From: JAFAXD01 sp963816775
Lineage (GTDB): Bacteria > Pseudomonadota > Alphaproteobacteria > Rhizobiales > Xanthobacteraceae
NCBI GenBank assembly: GCA_963816775.1
Contig: CAWFLX010000003.1
Coordinates: 50,307 to 114,306 of the forward strand
Direction: 5' to 3'
Length of the DNA: 64,000 nucleotides
Position numbers and translations under genes: made by a program. Below the pieces are notes generated by a model. That model had not been told where the DNA came from. It worked only from the letters and a program-made list of their open reading frames with translations, and did not search any database. This document shows, one piece after another, positions 46,068 to 54,400 of the stretch (within the stretch, counting starts at the first letter, position 1; each line of letters opens with the position of its first letter).

Positions 46068-46985
46068 TCACACCTTCTCGACGTCCGGGCGGCCGAGCAG
46101 CCCTTGCGGCATGAAGATCAGGGTGATCGCCAGGATCGAGAAGGCCGCGACATCCTTGTAGTCGGTGGTGAAATAGGCCGACCAGAACGTCTCGATCAGT
46201 CCGATCAGCAATCCGCCTACTACTGCGCCTGGCAGCGAGCCGATGCCGCCGAGCACGGCGGCGGTGAACGCCTTCACGCCGGGCGTAAAGCCGTCGGCGA
46301 AGCTGATCACGCCGTAATAGATCACGTACATGGTGCCGGCGACGGCGGCGAGCGCGGCGCCGATCACGAAGGTGATCGAGATCGTGCGGTCGACGTCGAT
46401 CCCGAGCAGTGCCGCCATCTTCTGGTCCTGCTCGCAGGCGCGCTGCGCGCGCCCGAGCGCGGTGCGGCTCACCACGTACCAGAATGCGACCAAGAGCAGC
46501 GCGGTGACGATCCAGATGATGATCTGCGTATAGGCGAGGGTGACCGGATAACCGCCGCCGTCCATCAACACGATCTCACCGCGCACGATCGGCGGCAGCG
46601 ACTTGTTGCGTGGGCCCTGCGCGACCTGGACGAAGTTCGACAGAACGATCGACATGCCGATCGCCGAGATCAGCGGCGCCAGGCGAAACGAGCCGCGTAG
46701 CGGGCGGTAGGCGAGCCGCTCGATCGTCCAGTTGATGATCGAGGTGAACGCCATCGCGACCAGCAGCACGATGAACAGCGCGAGCACCACCGAGGTGATG
46801 CCGAGCCACGTGCTCAGAATGAGGAACGTGATGAGCGCGATGAAGGCCGACACCATGAACACGTCGCCGTGCGCGAAGTTGACCATGCCGATGATGCCGA
46901 ACACCATCGTGTAGCCGATCGCGATCAGGCCGTAGATCGAGCCGAGCGTGATGCCGTTGATGAGCTGCTGGACGAAGACTTCCAT
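46068..46985 (-). CDS. livH: branched-chain amino acid ABC transporter permease LivH
   Basis: 305 residues, MEVFVQQLINGITLGSIYGL, then IGYTMVFGIIGMVNFAHGDVFMV, the hallmark of LivH, and ACEQDQKMAALLGIDVDRTI, the ATPase-contact loop. First gene of the livHMG-Bug-livF operon. The ATG is 4 nt from hairpin A of twin-hairpin copy 4; its CAGGACACTAG arm puts AGGA 10 nt before the start and is the only visible ribosome site. Confidence 0.94.
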   Translation of the reverse strand: MEVFVQQLINGITLGSIYGLIAIGYTMVFGIIGMVNFAHGDVFMVSAFIALITFLILSTWLGITSVVLALFIVLLVAMAFTSIINWTIERLAYRPLRGSFRLAPLISAIGMSIVLSNFVQVAQGPRNKSLPPIVRGEIVLMDGGGYPVTLAYTQIIIWIVTALLLVAFWYVVSRTALGRAQRACEQDQKMAALLGIDVDRTISITFVIGAALAAVAGTMYVIYYGVISFADGFTPGVKAFTAAVLGGIGSLPGAVVGGLLIGLIETFWSAYFTTDYKDVAAFSILAITLIFMPQGLLGRPDVEKV

Positions 46986-46988
46986 GCG

Positions 46989-47156
46989 CTAGTGTCCTGA
47001 TTCCGAAGTTCGCCACACCTCGCAGCGCCCTCGTCCGCGAACTTCGGAATCGAAAGGACACTAGCAAATAGATGATGCTATTGCCGCTTTTCGATTTGAA
47101 GTTCCTTCGCGCGCGTGCGGCAACTGGTGTAGGAACTTCAAATCGGCGGCACTAGT
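46989..47156 (-). repeat. twin-hairpin element, copy 4 (abuts livH start)
   Basis: Hairpin A 46990-47063: TAGTGTCC, stem GATTCCGAAGTTCG / CGAACTTCGGAATC, GAAAGGACACTA. Hairpin B 47079-47155: stem CGATTTGAAGTTCCT / AGGAACTTCAAATCG, CGGCACTAG. Linker ATAGATGATG. The order on the livH strand is B, A, ATG. Confidence 0.9.
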
Positions 47157-47385
47157 CCCGAAACGGCTCGCCGGCCAAGATGCGACGATAGCGAGCTCTG
47201 CGCTCGACCCGCCGCCGATTCGGGTCGGGCCTTCCCCCGGCCAACGGTCTTAACAGGGGGTGTTTCGCGTCGCAACGGCAGGCGATGCTCGGTAGCGGGT
47301 GGCGCGCGATCCCGAATTGTCCTACCGGTTCCGGGATTTGTCTCTGTTCGCGCCACCCCTGCGGCGTGATGCTTGGGACAATGGC

Positions 47386-47548
47386 TAGTGTCCCGTTTCC
47401 GAAGTTCGCCATATCTTGCCGCACTCTCGACGCGAACTTCGGAATCGAAAGGACACTAGCAAATCTATGATGCTAGTGCCCCTTTGAACCCGAAGTTCGC
47501 AGTCAGACTCGCGGCATAGTGTGTGCGAACTTCGGGTTCGGGGCACCA
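47386..47548 (-). repeat. twin-hairpin element, copy 5 (variant hairpin B)
   Basis: Hairpin A 47386-47458 is canonical (GTTTCCGAAGTTCG / CGAACTTCGGAATC). The hairpin in the B position, 47474-47548, keeps the B layout (TTT bulge on the left arm; TAGTGCCCC / GGGGCACCA) but its inner stem is GAACCCGAAGTTCGCA / TGCGAACTTCGGGTTC, carrying the CGAAGTTCG core of hairpin A. In tandem with copy 4, about 230 bp apart; that gap shows no gene. Confidence 0.88.
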
Positions 47549-47581
47549 GGAACTCATCGCTGCGGCGAGGGAGGACAGAAA

Positions 47582-49159
47582 ATGCCGGCAAAGCCCGAAG
47601 ACATCTTGTCGGACCGCACACGGCCGTTCAACGGCGCCGAATATCTCGAAAGCCTGCGCGACGGGCGCGAGGTCTATATCTACGGCGAACGGGTCAAGGA
47701 TGTGACCACCCACACGGCGTTCCGCAATGCGGCGCGCTCGATTGCCAAGCTCTACGACGCGCTGCACGATCCCGCGTCCAAGGACGTGCTGACGGCCCCG
47801 ACCGACACCGGCTCGGGCGGCTTTACCCACAAGTTTTTCAAGGTCGCGCACTCGCGCGAGGAATTGATCGGCCAGCGCAACGCGATCGCGCACTGGGCGC
47901 GCATGACCTACGGCTGGATGGGGCGAACGCCCGACTACAAGGCGTCGCTGATGAACACGCTCGGCGCGCACCACGCGTTCTACGGCAAGTTCTCCGACAA
48001 CGCCAAGGCCTGGTACAAGCGCAGCCAGGACAACGTGCTGTTCATGAACCACGCAATCGTCAATCCGCCGGTCGATCGCGCCAAGCCGGCCGACCAGGTC
48101 AAGGACGTATTCATCACCATTCAGAAGGAGACCGACGCCGGCATCTACGTTAGCGGCGCCAAGGTGGTCGCGACCTCGTCGGCGCTCACGCACTACAACT
48201 TCCTCGGCCAGAACGCGGCGATGCCGATCAACGATTCCGATCTCGCCGTGATGTTCATCGCGCCGATGAACGCGCCCGGCGTCAAGCTGTTCTGCCGCAC
48301 CTCCTACGAAATGATGGCGAACACGCTCGGCACCCCGTTCGACTATCCGCTGTCCTCGCGCTTCGACGAGAACGACGCGATCTTCGTGTTCGACAATGTG
48401 CTGATCCCGTGGGAGGACGTGCTGCTGCATCGCGACGTGGAGAAGATCAAGATCTTCTATCCGCGCTCCGGCTTCCTCAACGGCTACCAGTTCCAGGGCT
48501 GTACCCGCTTCGCGGTCAAGCTTGACTTCATGGTCGGGATCATCGCCAAGGCGTTGCGCGCGGCCGGCAGCGACGAGTTCCGCGGCAACCAGGCGATGCT
48601 GGGCGAGATCATCGCGTGGCGCAACCTGTTCTGGGCTATCTCTGACGCGATGGCGACCAACCCGATGCCATGGGTCGGCGACACCGTGCTGCCAAACGCG
48701 CAATCGGGCTCGAGCTACCGCGTGTTCGCCGGCGATGCCTACGGCCGTATCAAGGAGATCGTCGAGAAGATCGTGGCGTCGTCGCTGATCTATCTGCCGT
48801 CGTCGACCAAGGATTTCGCCAATCCGGAGATCGACAAGTATCTCGCCAAGTACGTGCGCGGTTCCAACAACATCGGCTACCGCGAGCGCATCAAGATCAT
48901 GAAGCTTTTGTGGGACGCGATCGGCACCGAGTTCGGCGGCCGCCACGAACTCTATGAGCTCAACTACGCCGGCAATCACGAGGACATCCGCATCCAGTGC
49001 CTGTGGAACGCGCGCGGCTCGGGCGCGCTCGACGGCATGTTGGCGCTCGCCGAACAATGCATGGCGGATTACGACGAGAACGGCTGGCGCGACCCGACCT
49101 GGCTCAACCCGGACGACGTCGCGGCGCCGCCGACCGGCACCGCCCGCGCCGCCGAGTAA
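47582..49159 (+). CDS. 4-hydroxyphenylacetate 3-monooxygenase-like oxygenase (HpaB family)
   Basis: 525 residues from ATG 47582, after GAGGGAGGA. The large FADH2-using component of a two-component monooxygenase. DRTRPFNGAEYLESLRDGREVYIYGE, TDTGSGGFTHKFFKVAHS and VNPPVDRAKPADQVKDVF, then DIRIQCLWNARGSG match HpaB/pyrrole-2-carboxylate-type enzymes. The substrate is probably an aromatic or heteroaromatic compound, not determinable here. A reductase partner follows. Confidence 0.88.
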   Translation: MPAKPEDILSDRTRPFNGAEYLESLRDGREVYIYGERVKDVTTHTAFRNAARSIAKLYDALHDPASKDVLTAPTDTGSGGFTHKFFKVAHSREELIGQRNAIAHWARMTYGWMGRTPDYKASLMNTLGAHHAFYGKFSDNAKAWYKRSQDNVLFMNHAIVNPPVDRAKPADQVKDVFITIQKETDAGIYVSGAKVVATSSALTHYNFLGQNAAMPINDSDLAVMFIAPMNAPGVKLFCRTSYEMMANTLGTPFDYPLSSRFDENDAIFVFDNVLIPWEDVLLHRDVEKIKIFYPRSGFLNGYQFQGCTRFAVKLDFMVGIIAKALRAAGSDEFRGNQAMLGEIIAWRNLFWAISDAMATNPMPWVGDTVLPNAQSGSSYRVFAGDAYGRIKEIVEKIVASSLIYLPSSTKDFANPEIDKYLAKYVRGSNNIGYRERIKIMKLLWDAIGTEFGGRHELYELNYAGNHEDIRIQCLWNARGSGALDGMLALAEQCMADYDENGWRDPTWLNPDDVAAPPTGTARAAE

Positions 49160-49272
49160 AGCTGCAGGCCAATCGTCCCGCATCAGGCGCATGGCGCCCC
49201 GCCATGTGGGCAGGCTTGCGGGCGCGATCCCATCTCGATAAGCGAGAGGGGTCAACCTATCTCAAGTGCTTC

Positions 49273-49827
49273 ATGAGCTGGTCGGAGCAACGTCCTGACG
49301 ACGCCATGGCCGGGGCCTTCGAGGCCATCGGGCCCGAGCCGGTCGTTGCGGCCGACCCCAAGCTGTTTCGCGAGGCCATGAGCCGCTACGGCAGCGCCGT
49401 CCACGTCGTGACCACGGACGGGCCTGGCGGCAAGACCGGGTTTACCGCAACCGCGATCTGCTCGGTTTCCGACGACCCGCCGACGCTTTTGGTCTGCCTC
49501 AACCGCAAGAGCCAGGGGACCCCGTTGCTCGCTGCCAACCGGGTGTTCTGCGTCAACACGCTCGCCGCCGATCACGAAGCGCTGTCCAACATGTTCGCGG
49601 GGCGTACCGGCGCCATGCTGGCGGACCGGTTCCAGGTGGGGGACTGGGCGACGCTCTCGACCGGCGCGCCGGTGCTGGGTTCGGCGATCGTCGCTTGTGA
49701 CTGCCGGGTGGTCGAGATCAAGGTGGTCGCGAGCCACAACGTCATCTTCGGCGTGGTCGAGGCGGTCAAACTCGGGCCGGAGGGGCCGGCGCTGGTCTAT
49801 CACGGCCGCGTCTACAAGCGCGTCTAA
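49273..49827 (+). CDS. flavin reductase, HpaC-like
   Basis: 184 residues from ATG 49273. FREAMSRYGSAVHVVTTDGPG, then KTGFTATAICSVSDDPPTLLVCLNRKS is the flavin-reductase-domain signature; FCVNTLAADHEALSNMFAG and the tail PALVYHGRVYKRV complete the fold. Supplies reduced flavin to the upstream oxygenase, 113 nt away on the same strand. Confidence 0.9.
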   Translation: MSWSEQRPDDAMAGAFEAIGPEPVVAADPKLFREAMSRYGSAVHVVTTDGPGGKTGFTATAICSVSDDPPTLLVCLNRKSQGTPLLAANRVFCVNTLAADHEALSNMFAGRTGAMLADRFQVGDWATLSTGAPVLGSAIVACDCRVVEIKVVASHNVIFGVVEAVKLGPEGPALVYHGRVYKRV

Positions 49828-49999
49828 CTGCCGACGTCGACGGTGGCGCCCCAGGATCACGGCGGCGTGATCGCGCGTGATCCATCTGGCTGTACGATGG
49901 CACCGTCAAACGTGAACGGATCTCCTCATTGCGGCCGCCCGGGGGTCACAGTCCGCCGTTAGCTAATGACCCCACGGGCGAGGCTACATGGAGAGTCGA

Positions 50000-50164
50000 A
50001 TGTCACAGCAGAACCAGAATCCGCAGCACCAGCAGGGCGGTCAGCAGAAGCCCGGTCAGCAGCAGGGCGGCGGCCAGCAGAAGCCCGGCCAGCAGAATCA
50101 GCAGCCCGGCCAGGGCGGCCAGCATCAGGGCGGCCAAGGTGGCCAGCATGGTGGCCAGCGCTAA
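50000..50164 (+). CDS. small Gln/Gly-rich disordered protein (54 residues)
   Basis: Almost only Gln, Gly, Pro, Asn, His and Lys: MSQQNQNPQHQQGGQQKPGQ, then QGGGQQKPGQQNQQPG and a GGQHQGG repeat ending GGQR. GGAG lies 7 nt before the ATG at 50000; ATG 49988 is in frame. It is followed within 30 nt by a perfect terminator, so it looks like an independent transcript. Intrinsically disordered; similar tiny GQ proteins occur in Bradyrhizobium relatives, role unknown. Confidence 0.7.
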   Translation: MSQQNQNPQHQQGGQQKPGQQQGGGQQKPGQQNQQPGQGGQHQGGQGGQHGGQR

Positions 50165-50186
50165 CCTTAATTGCATGGAGCACTGC

Positions 50187-50215
50187 GAAACCCCGCCGAA
50201 CGGCGGGGTTTTCGT
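50187..50215 (+). terminator. intrinsic terminator after the GQ-rich gene
   Basis: CCCCGCCG and CGGCGGGG pair around AA, flanked by AAA and TTTTCG. Ends transcription of the small gene before the RSH gene. Confidence 0.85.
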
Positions 50216-50345
50216 TTTCGGGCGTCGGCAACCGTGGAGTAGAATGGCAATTCACGCCGCCGCTGCTGGTCGCACCGTGCGAGCGTGTTAACCTGATCGC
50301 AGTTTGACGACACCGCCGCTCGCGCGTTGCGAAAGGCCGATTGAA

Positions 50346-52649
50346 ATGCCGCGCTCGCCTAAAGAATTGCCGCGAATGCAGAATCAAGCGCGCACCCGCG
50401 CGCCGCGTGAGCATCGCGGCATCGTCGGGCTGGCGGTGGCGAAGTCGGCCAAGCGCATGATGCGCCAGTACGATCTCGTCGAGCGGGTGCGCAAATATAA
50501 CCCCAAGGTCAACGAGGAACTGCTCAACCGCGCCTACGTCTACGCCATGAAGGCCCATGGCGAACAGGTACGCGCCTCGGGCGATCCCTATTTCTCCCAT
50601 CCGCTCGAAGTCGCGGCGATCCTGACCGACCTCAAGCTTGACGACGCAACCATCGCGGCGGCGCTGCTGCACGACACGATCGAAGACACCGAGGCGACGC
50701 GCGGCGAGATCGAGCGCCTGTTCGGCAAGGATATCGGCACGCTGGTCGAGGGCCTGACCAAACTGAAGAAGCTCGACCTCGTCACCCGCGAGGCCAAGCA
50801 GGCGGAAAACCTGCGCAAGCTCCTGCTGGCCATCGCCGACGACGTGCGCGTGCTGCTGGTCAAGCTCGCCGACCGGCTGCACAACATGCGCACGCTCGGC
50901 CACATGCCGCCCGAGAAGCGCCGCCGCATCGCGGAGGAGACGCTCGACATCTACGCGCCGCTCGCCGCCCGCATGGGCATGTACGAGATGCGCGAGGAGC
51001 TCGAGGACCTGTCGTTCCGCGAGCTCAACCCGGACGCCTGGGAGGTGGTCAACGAGCGGCTCGAAGCCGTTGCCGAACGCGACAGCGATTTGATCGGCGA
51101 GATCGAGCAGCAACTCGCCAAGAAGCTCGCCGACCGCGGCATTGCGGCGCGCGTGAGCGGCCGCCGCAAGCCGGCCTACTCGGTCTGGCGCAAGATGGAG
51201 CGCAAGGCGGTCGGCTTCGAACAGCTCTCCGACATCTTCGGCTTCCGGGTGGTCGTGAAGACGCTCGCCGAGTGCTACCAGGCGCTCGGCATCGTGCACA
51301 CGAATTGGCGCGTCGTCCCCGGGCGCTTCAAGGACTATATCTCCAATCCCAAGCAGAACGACTACCGCTCGATCCACACCACCGTCATCGGGCCGCGCAA
51401 TCAGCGCGTCGAACTGCAGCTGCGCACCGACGAGATGCATCAGATCGCCGAGTACGGCATCGCGGCGCATGCGCTCTACAAGGACGGCATCGGTTCGCCG
51501 ACCGAGATGCTCTCGCGCGAATCCAACGCCTACGCTTGGCTGCGCCGGACGATCGAACTGCTCGCTGAGGGTTCCAACCCGGAGGAATTCCTCGAGCATA
51601 CCAAGCTCGAGCTGTTCCACGATCAGGTGTTCTGCTTCACCCCCAAGGGCAAGCTGATCGCGCTGCCGCGCAACGCAACCCCGATCGATTTCGCCTATGC
51701 GGTTCACACCGACATCGGCAACCACGCGGTCGGCAGCAAGATCAACGGCAAGATCGCGCCGCTGGTATCGACGCTGCAGAACGGCGATGAGGTCGAGATT
51801 CTGACCTCCAAGGCGCAAGCGGCGCCGCCGGCGGCCTGGGAGTCGATCGTCGTCACCGGCAAGGCGCGCGCCGCGATCCGCCGCGCGACCCGGGTGGCGG
51901 TGCGCAACCAATACGCCGGCCTCGGACGCCGGCTGGTCGAGCGGCTGTGCCATCGCGCCAAGCTCGTCTATTCGGACGAGCGTCTGACCGGTGCGCTGCC
52001 GCGGCTCGCGCGCGCAAGCCTCGAGGACGTATTCGCGGCCGTTGGCCGTGGCGAGATGAAGGCTGCGGACGTCGCCCGGGCGATGTATCCGGACTACAAG
52101 GAGGAACGGCTGCCGGTTGCGGAGCCGCCGAAGTCCGATACCGGTTGGTTCGGCCTGCTCAAGGCCAAGGCCGTCGTGTTCAAGGTGCCCGAGACCGCCG
52201 GCTCGATCCCGATCCGCGGCATCGACAGCGATCTGCCGGTGCGGTTTGCACCCAACGGCGGCGCGGTGCCGGGCGATCGCATCGTCGGCATCATGACGCC
52301 GGGCGAGGCGATCACGATCTATCCGATCCAGTCGCCGGCATTGGCGGATTTCGAGGATGCGCCTGGACGCTGGCTCGACGTGCGCTGGGACGTGGCCGAC
52401 AATGCGCGGCGGTTTCCGGCCCGCATCCTGGTGCAATCGGTCAACGAGCCCGGATCGCTGGCGCAGATCGCGCAGGTGATCGCGGAGCACGACGGCAACA
52501 TCGACAACATCCGCATGGAACGAAAGTCGCCGGACTTCACCTCGCTCACGATCGATCTCGAGGTCTACGACCTCAAGCATCTCACCTCGATCATCGCGCA
52601 GTTGCGCGCCAAGCCGGTGGTGGCAGGCGCCGAGCGGGTGAATGGCTAA
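50346..52649 (+). CDS. bifunctional (p)ppGpp synthetase/hydrolase (RSH, RelA/SpoT homologue)
   Basis: 767 residues. HD hydrolase domain (FSHPLEVAAILTDLKLDD, ALLHDTIEDTEAT, LLVKLADRLHNMRTL), synthetase domain (YSVWRKMERKAVGFEQLSDI, GRFKDYISNPKQNDYRSIHT), TGS domain (FCFTPKGKLIALPRNATPID) and C-terminal ACT domain (NEPGSLAQIAQVIAEHDGNI). Both catalytic domains look intact, so it both makes and degrades (p)ppGpp in the stringent response. ATG 50346 has GAAAGG upstream; ATG 50457 (MMRQYDLVERV) is where many homologues begin. Ends overlapping pdxJ. Confidence 0.95.
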   Translation: MPRSPKELPRMQNQARTRAPREHRGIVGLAVAKSAKRMMRQYDLVERVRKYNPKVNEELLNRAYVYAMKAHGEQVRASGDPYFSHPLEVAAILTDLKLDDATIAAALLHDTIEDTEATRGEIERLFGKDIGTLVEGLTKLKKLDLVTREAKQAENLRKLLLAIADDVRVLLVKLADRLHNMRTLGHMPPEKRRRIAEETLDIYAPLAARMGMYEMREELEDLSFRELNPDAWEVVNERLEAVAERDSDLIGEIEQQLAKKLADRGIAARVSGRRKPAYSVWRKMERKAVGFEQLSDIFGFRVVVKTLAECYQALGIVHTNWRVVPGRFKDYISNPKQNDYRSIHTTVIGPRNQRVELQLRTDEMHQIAEYGIAAHALYKDGIGSPTEMLSRESNAYAWLRRTIELLAEGSNPEEFLEHTKLELFHDQVFCFTPKGKLIALPRNATPIDFAYAVHTDIGNHAVGSKINGKIAPLVSTLQNGDEVEILTSKAQAAPPAAWESIVVTGKARAAIRRATRVAVRNQYAGLGRRLVERLCHRAKLVYSDERLTGALPRLARASLEDVFAAVGRGEMKAADVARAMYPDYKEERLPVAEPPKSDTGWFGLLKAKAVVFKVPETAGSIPIRGIDSDLPVRFAPNGGAVPGDRIVGIMTPGEAITIYPIQSPALADFEDAPGRWLDVRWDVADNARRFPARILVQSVNEPGSLAQIAQVIAEHDGNIDNIRMERKSPDFTSLTIDLEVYDLKHLTSIIAQLRAKPVVAGAERVNG

Positions 52650-53445
52650 CTCATCCGCGGATCTTGCCGTGACGTTCGTTCAAAACCTTCGCCTCGGGGT
52701 CAACATCGATCACGTCGCAACCGTGCGCAACGCGCGCGGCGGCGATCATCCCGATCCGGTGCGCGCGGCCGAGACCGCGATCGCGGCGGGCGCCGACGGG
52801 ATCACGGCGCATCTGCGCGAGGATCGGCGGCACATCCGCGATGACGACATCGCGCGGCTCAAGGCGCGGATCACAAAGCCGCTCAACCTGGAAATGGCGG
52901 CGACCGCCGAGATGGTCGCGATCGCGGTCAAGACGCGCCCGCACGCCGCCTGCATCGTGCCGGAGCGGCGCGCCGAGCGCACCACCGAAGGCGGCCTCGA
53001 GGTGGCGGCGCAGATGTCTCATATCGCGAGCGTCGTCGCCGCGCTCGCGCCGGCCGGCATCCGGGTGTCGCTGTTCATCGCGCCCGAGACGACACAGATC
53101 GAAGCCGCGGTCGCGGTGCGGGCGCCGGTGATCGAGATTCATACCGGCGCCTGGTGCGATGCGCTGCGCGAAGGCCGCGCCGCGGCGGCCGACGCCGAGT
53201 TCGCCCGCATCACCACGGCGGCAAAACTCGCGCGCGGTCTTGGCCTTGAGGTGCATGCCGGCCACGGGCTCGACTACGCCAGCGCCGAGACCATCGCGGC
53301 GCTGCCCGAGATCGTTGAACTCAATATCGGTCACTACATGATCGGCGAGGCGATCTTCGGCGGGCTCGGCGCGGTCGTACGCAGCATGCGCGCCGCGATG
53401 GATCGCGGGCGCGCGCGATCGCAAGCGGCGGCGCTAGCGCGGTGA
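52642..53445 (+). CDS. pdxJ: pyridoxine 5'-phosphate synthase
   Basis: 267 residues. LRLGVNIDHVATVRNARGGDHPDP, GADGITAHLREDRRHI, LNLEMAATAEM, IEIHTGAWCDA and LEVHAGHGLDYAS are the ring-closing enzyme's motifs. Condenses deoxyxylulose-5-phosphate and 3-amino-1-phosphohydroxyacetone to PNP. Overlaps the RSH gene by 8 nt. Its last codons and TGA (GCGCTAGCGCGGTGA) lie in the first arm of twin-hairpin copy 6. Confidence 0.96.
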   Translation: MANSSADLAVTFVQNLRLGVNIDHVATVRNARGGDHPDPVRAAETAIAAGADGITAHLREDRRHIRDDDIARLKARITKPLNLEMAATAEMVAIAVKTRPHAACIVPERRAERTTEGGLEVAAQMSHIASVVAALAPAGIRVSLFIAPETTQIEAAVAVRAPVIEIHTGAWCDALREGRAAAADAEFARITTAAKLARGLGLEVHAGHGLDYASAETIAALPEIVELNIGHYMIGEAIFGGLGAVVRSMRAAMDRGRARSQAAALAR

Positions 53446-53597
53446 ATTTGAAGTTCCTATCACATTGCGGCAAACTCGCGTAGGAACTTCAAATTCAAAA
53501 ACCGCGCTAGCATCATAGGTTAGCTAGTGCTCTTTCGATTCCGAAGTTCGACTCGAGCGTGCTGCCATGTGTGACGAACTTCGGAATCGGAGCACTA
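53435..53597 (+). repeat. twin-hairpin element, copy 6 (inverted, abuts acpS start)
   Basis: In the opposite orientation to the others: hairpin B first (53435-53510, TAGCGCGG; stem GAATTTGAAGTTCCTA / TAGGAACTTCAAATTC; CCGCGCTAG), linker CATCATAGGTTAGC, then hairpin A (53525-53597, TAGTGCTC; stem CGATTCCGAAGTTCG / CGAACTTCGGAATCG; GAGCACTA). The acpS ATG begins 2 nt after hairpin A. So the order relative to the gene is again B, A, ATG. Confidence 0.9.
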
Positions 53598-53599
53598 GT

Positions 53600-54007
53600 A
53601 TGATCATCGGTATCGGAACCGATCTTTGTGATATCCGGCGCATCGCCAAGACGATCGACCGGCATGGCGAGCGTTTCCTCGACCGCATTTACACCAAGAC
53701 CGAGCGCGCACGCGCGGAGCGTCGCGCCAACCGGGCCGACACTTATGCGAAGCGATTTGCCGCCAAGGAGGCGTGTGCCAAGGCACTTGGTACCGGGCTG
53801 CGGGCCGGCGTGTTCTTTCGCGACATGGGTGTCGTTAACCTGCCGACCGGCAAGCCGACGTTACGATTGACCGGCGGGGCGCTGCGGCGCCTCGAGGACA
53901 TCACGCCGGCGGGATACGAGCCGCACATCGATCTGGCGCTGACCGATGAATGGCCCTACGCGCAAGCATTTGTGATCATTTCGGCCTTGCCCAAGGCGAC
54001 GCCTTGA
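53600..54007 (+). CDS. acpS: holo-[acyl-carrier-protein] synthase
   Basis: 135 residues. MIIGIGTDLCDIRRIAKTID holds the metal Asp, AKRFAAKEACAKALGTGL the Glu-Ala-Lys signature. Transfers 4'-phosphopantetheine to ACP. The start codon directly follows GGAGCACTAGT of hairpin A, which provides GGAG as Shine-Dalgarno at about 7 nt. Between pdxJ and lepB as in most Rhizobiales. Confidence 0.95.
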   Translation: MIIGIGTDLCDIRRIAKTIDRHGERFLDRIYTKTERARAERRANRADTYAKRFAAKEACAKALGTGLRAGVFFRDMGVVNLPTGKPTLRLTGGALRRLEDITPAGYEPHIDLALTDEWPYAQAFVIISALPKATP

Positions 54008-54072
54008 AACAGACACCTTCGTTGTACGTTTGGCTTCGTTGTGCGTTGAGCGCTGAGTGGGTACATATGCGG

Positions 54073-54238
54073 CTAGTGCCCCGTTTCCGAAGTTCGTGAT
54101 ACATCGCGGCACTTCCGACACGAACTTCGGAAACAAAGGGGCACTAGCAAGTATTTGATTCTAGTGCCGCTTATCGATTTGAAGTTCCTGAACGAGGTTG
54201 CGGTAGGTAATGCAGGAACTTCAAATCGGCGGCACTGG
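54073..54238 (-). repeat. twin-hairpin element, copy 7
   Basis: Hairpin A 54074-54146 (TAGTGCCC; stem GTTTCCGAAGTTCGT / ACGAACTTCGGAAAC; AAAGGGGCACTA), linker GTATTTGATTC, hairpin B 54162-54237 (stem CGATTTGAAGTTCCTG / CAGGAACTTCAAATCG; CGGCACTG). Nearly identical to copy 3, so a recent duplicate of it or its source. It lies between the co-directional acpS and lepB, with hairpin A toward acpS, the only copy whose A side faces no start codon. About 160 bp after it show no gene before lepB. Confidence 0.9.
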
Positions 54239-54400
54239 GGGCGGCGCGGCGGGCTTTGCTTCTGATTTGCGCGAAAAACCGCGTGATGGGGTCAAGTCGC
54301 TGACAAGGCTTGGTTTTTTTAAGAAATGCCGCGGTCGGGCGGCAGGATAGAATACATGATCGACCCAACAGGCGGCCGCCGAGACGGGAAAACCAAGGCG

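Noticed and set aside
49959..52580. Long minus-strand frame opposite the RSH gene
   Set aside because: Antisense shadow; the plus strand has a complete RelA/SpoT protein.
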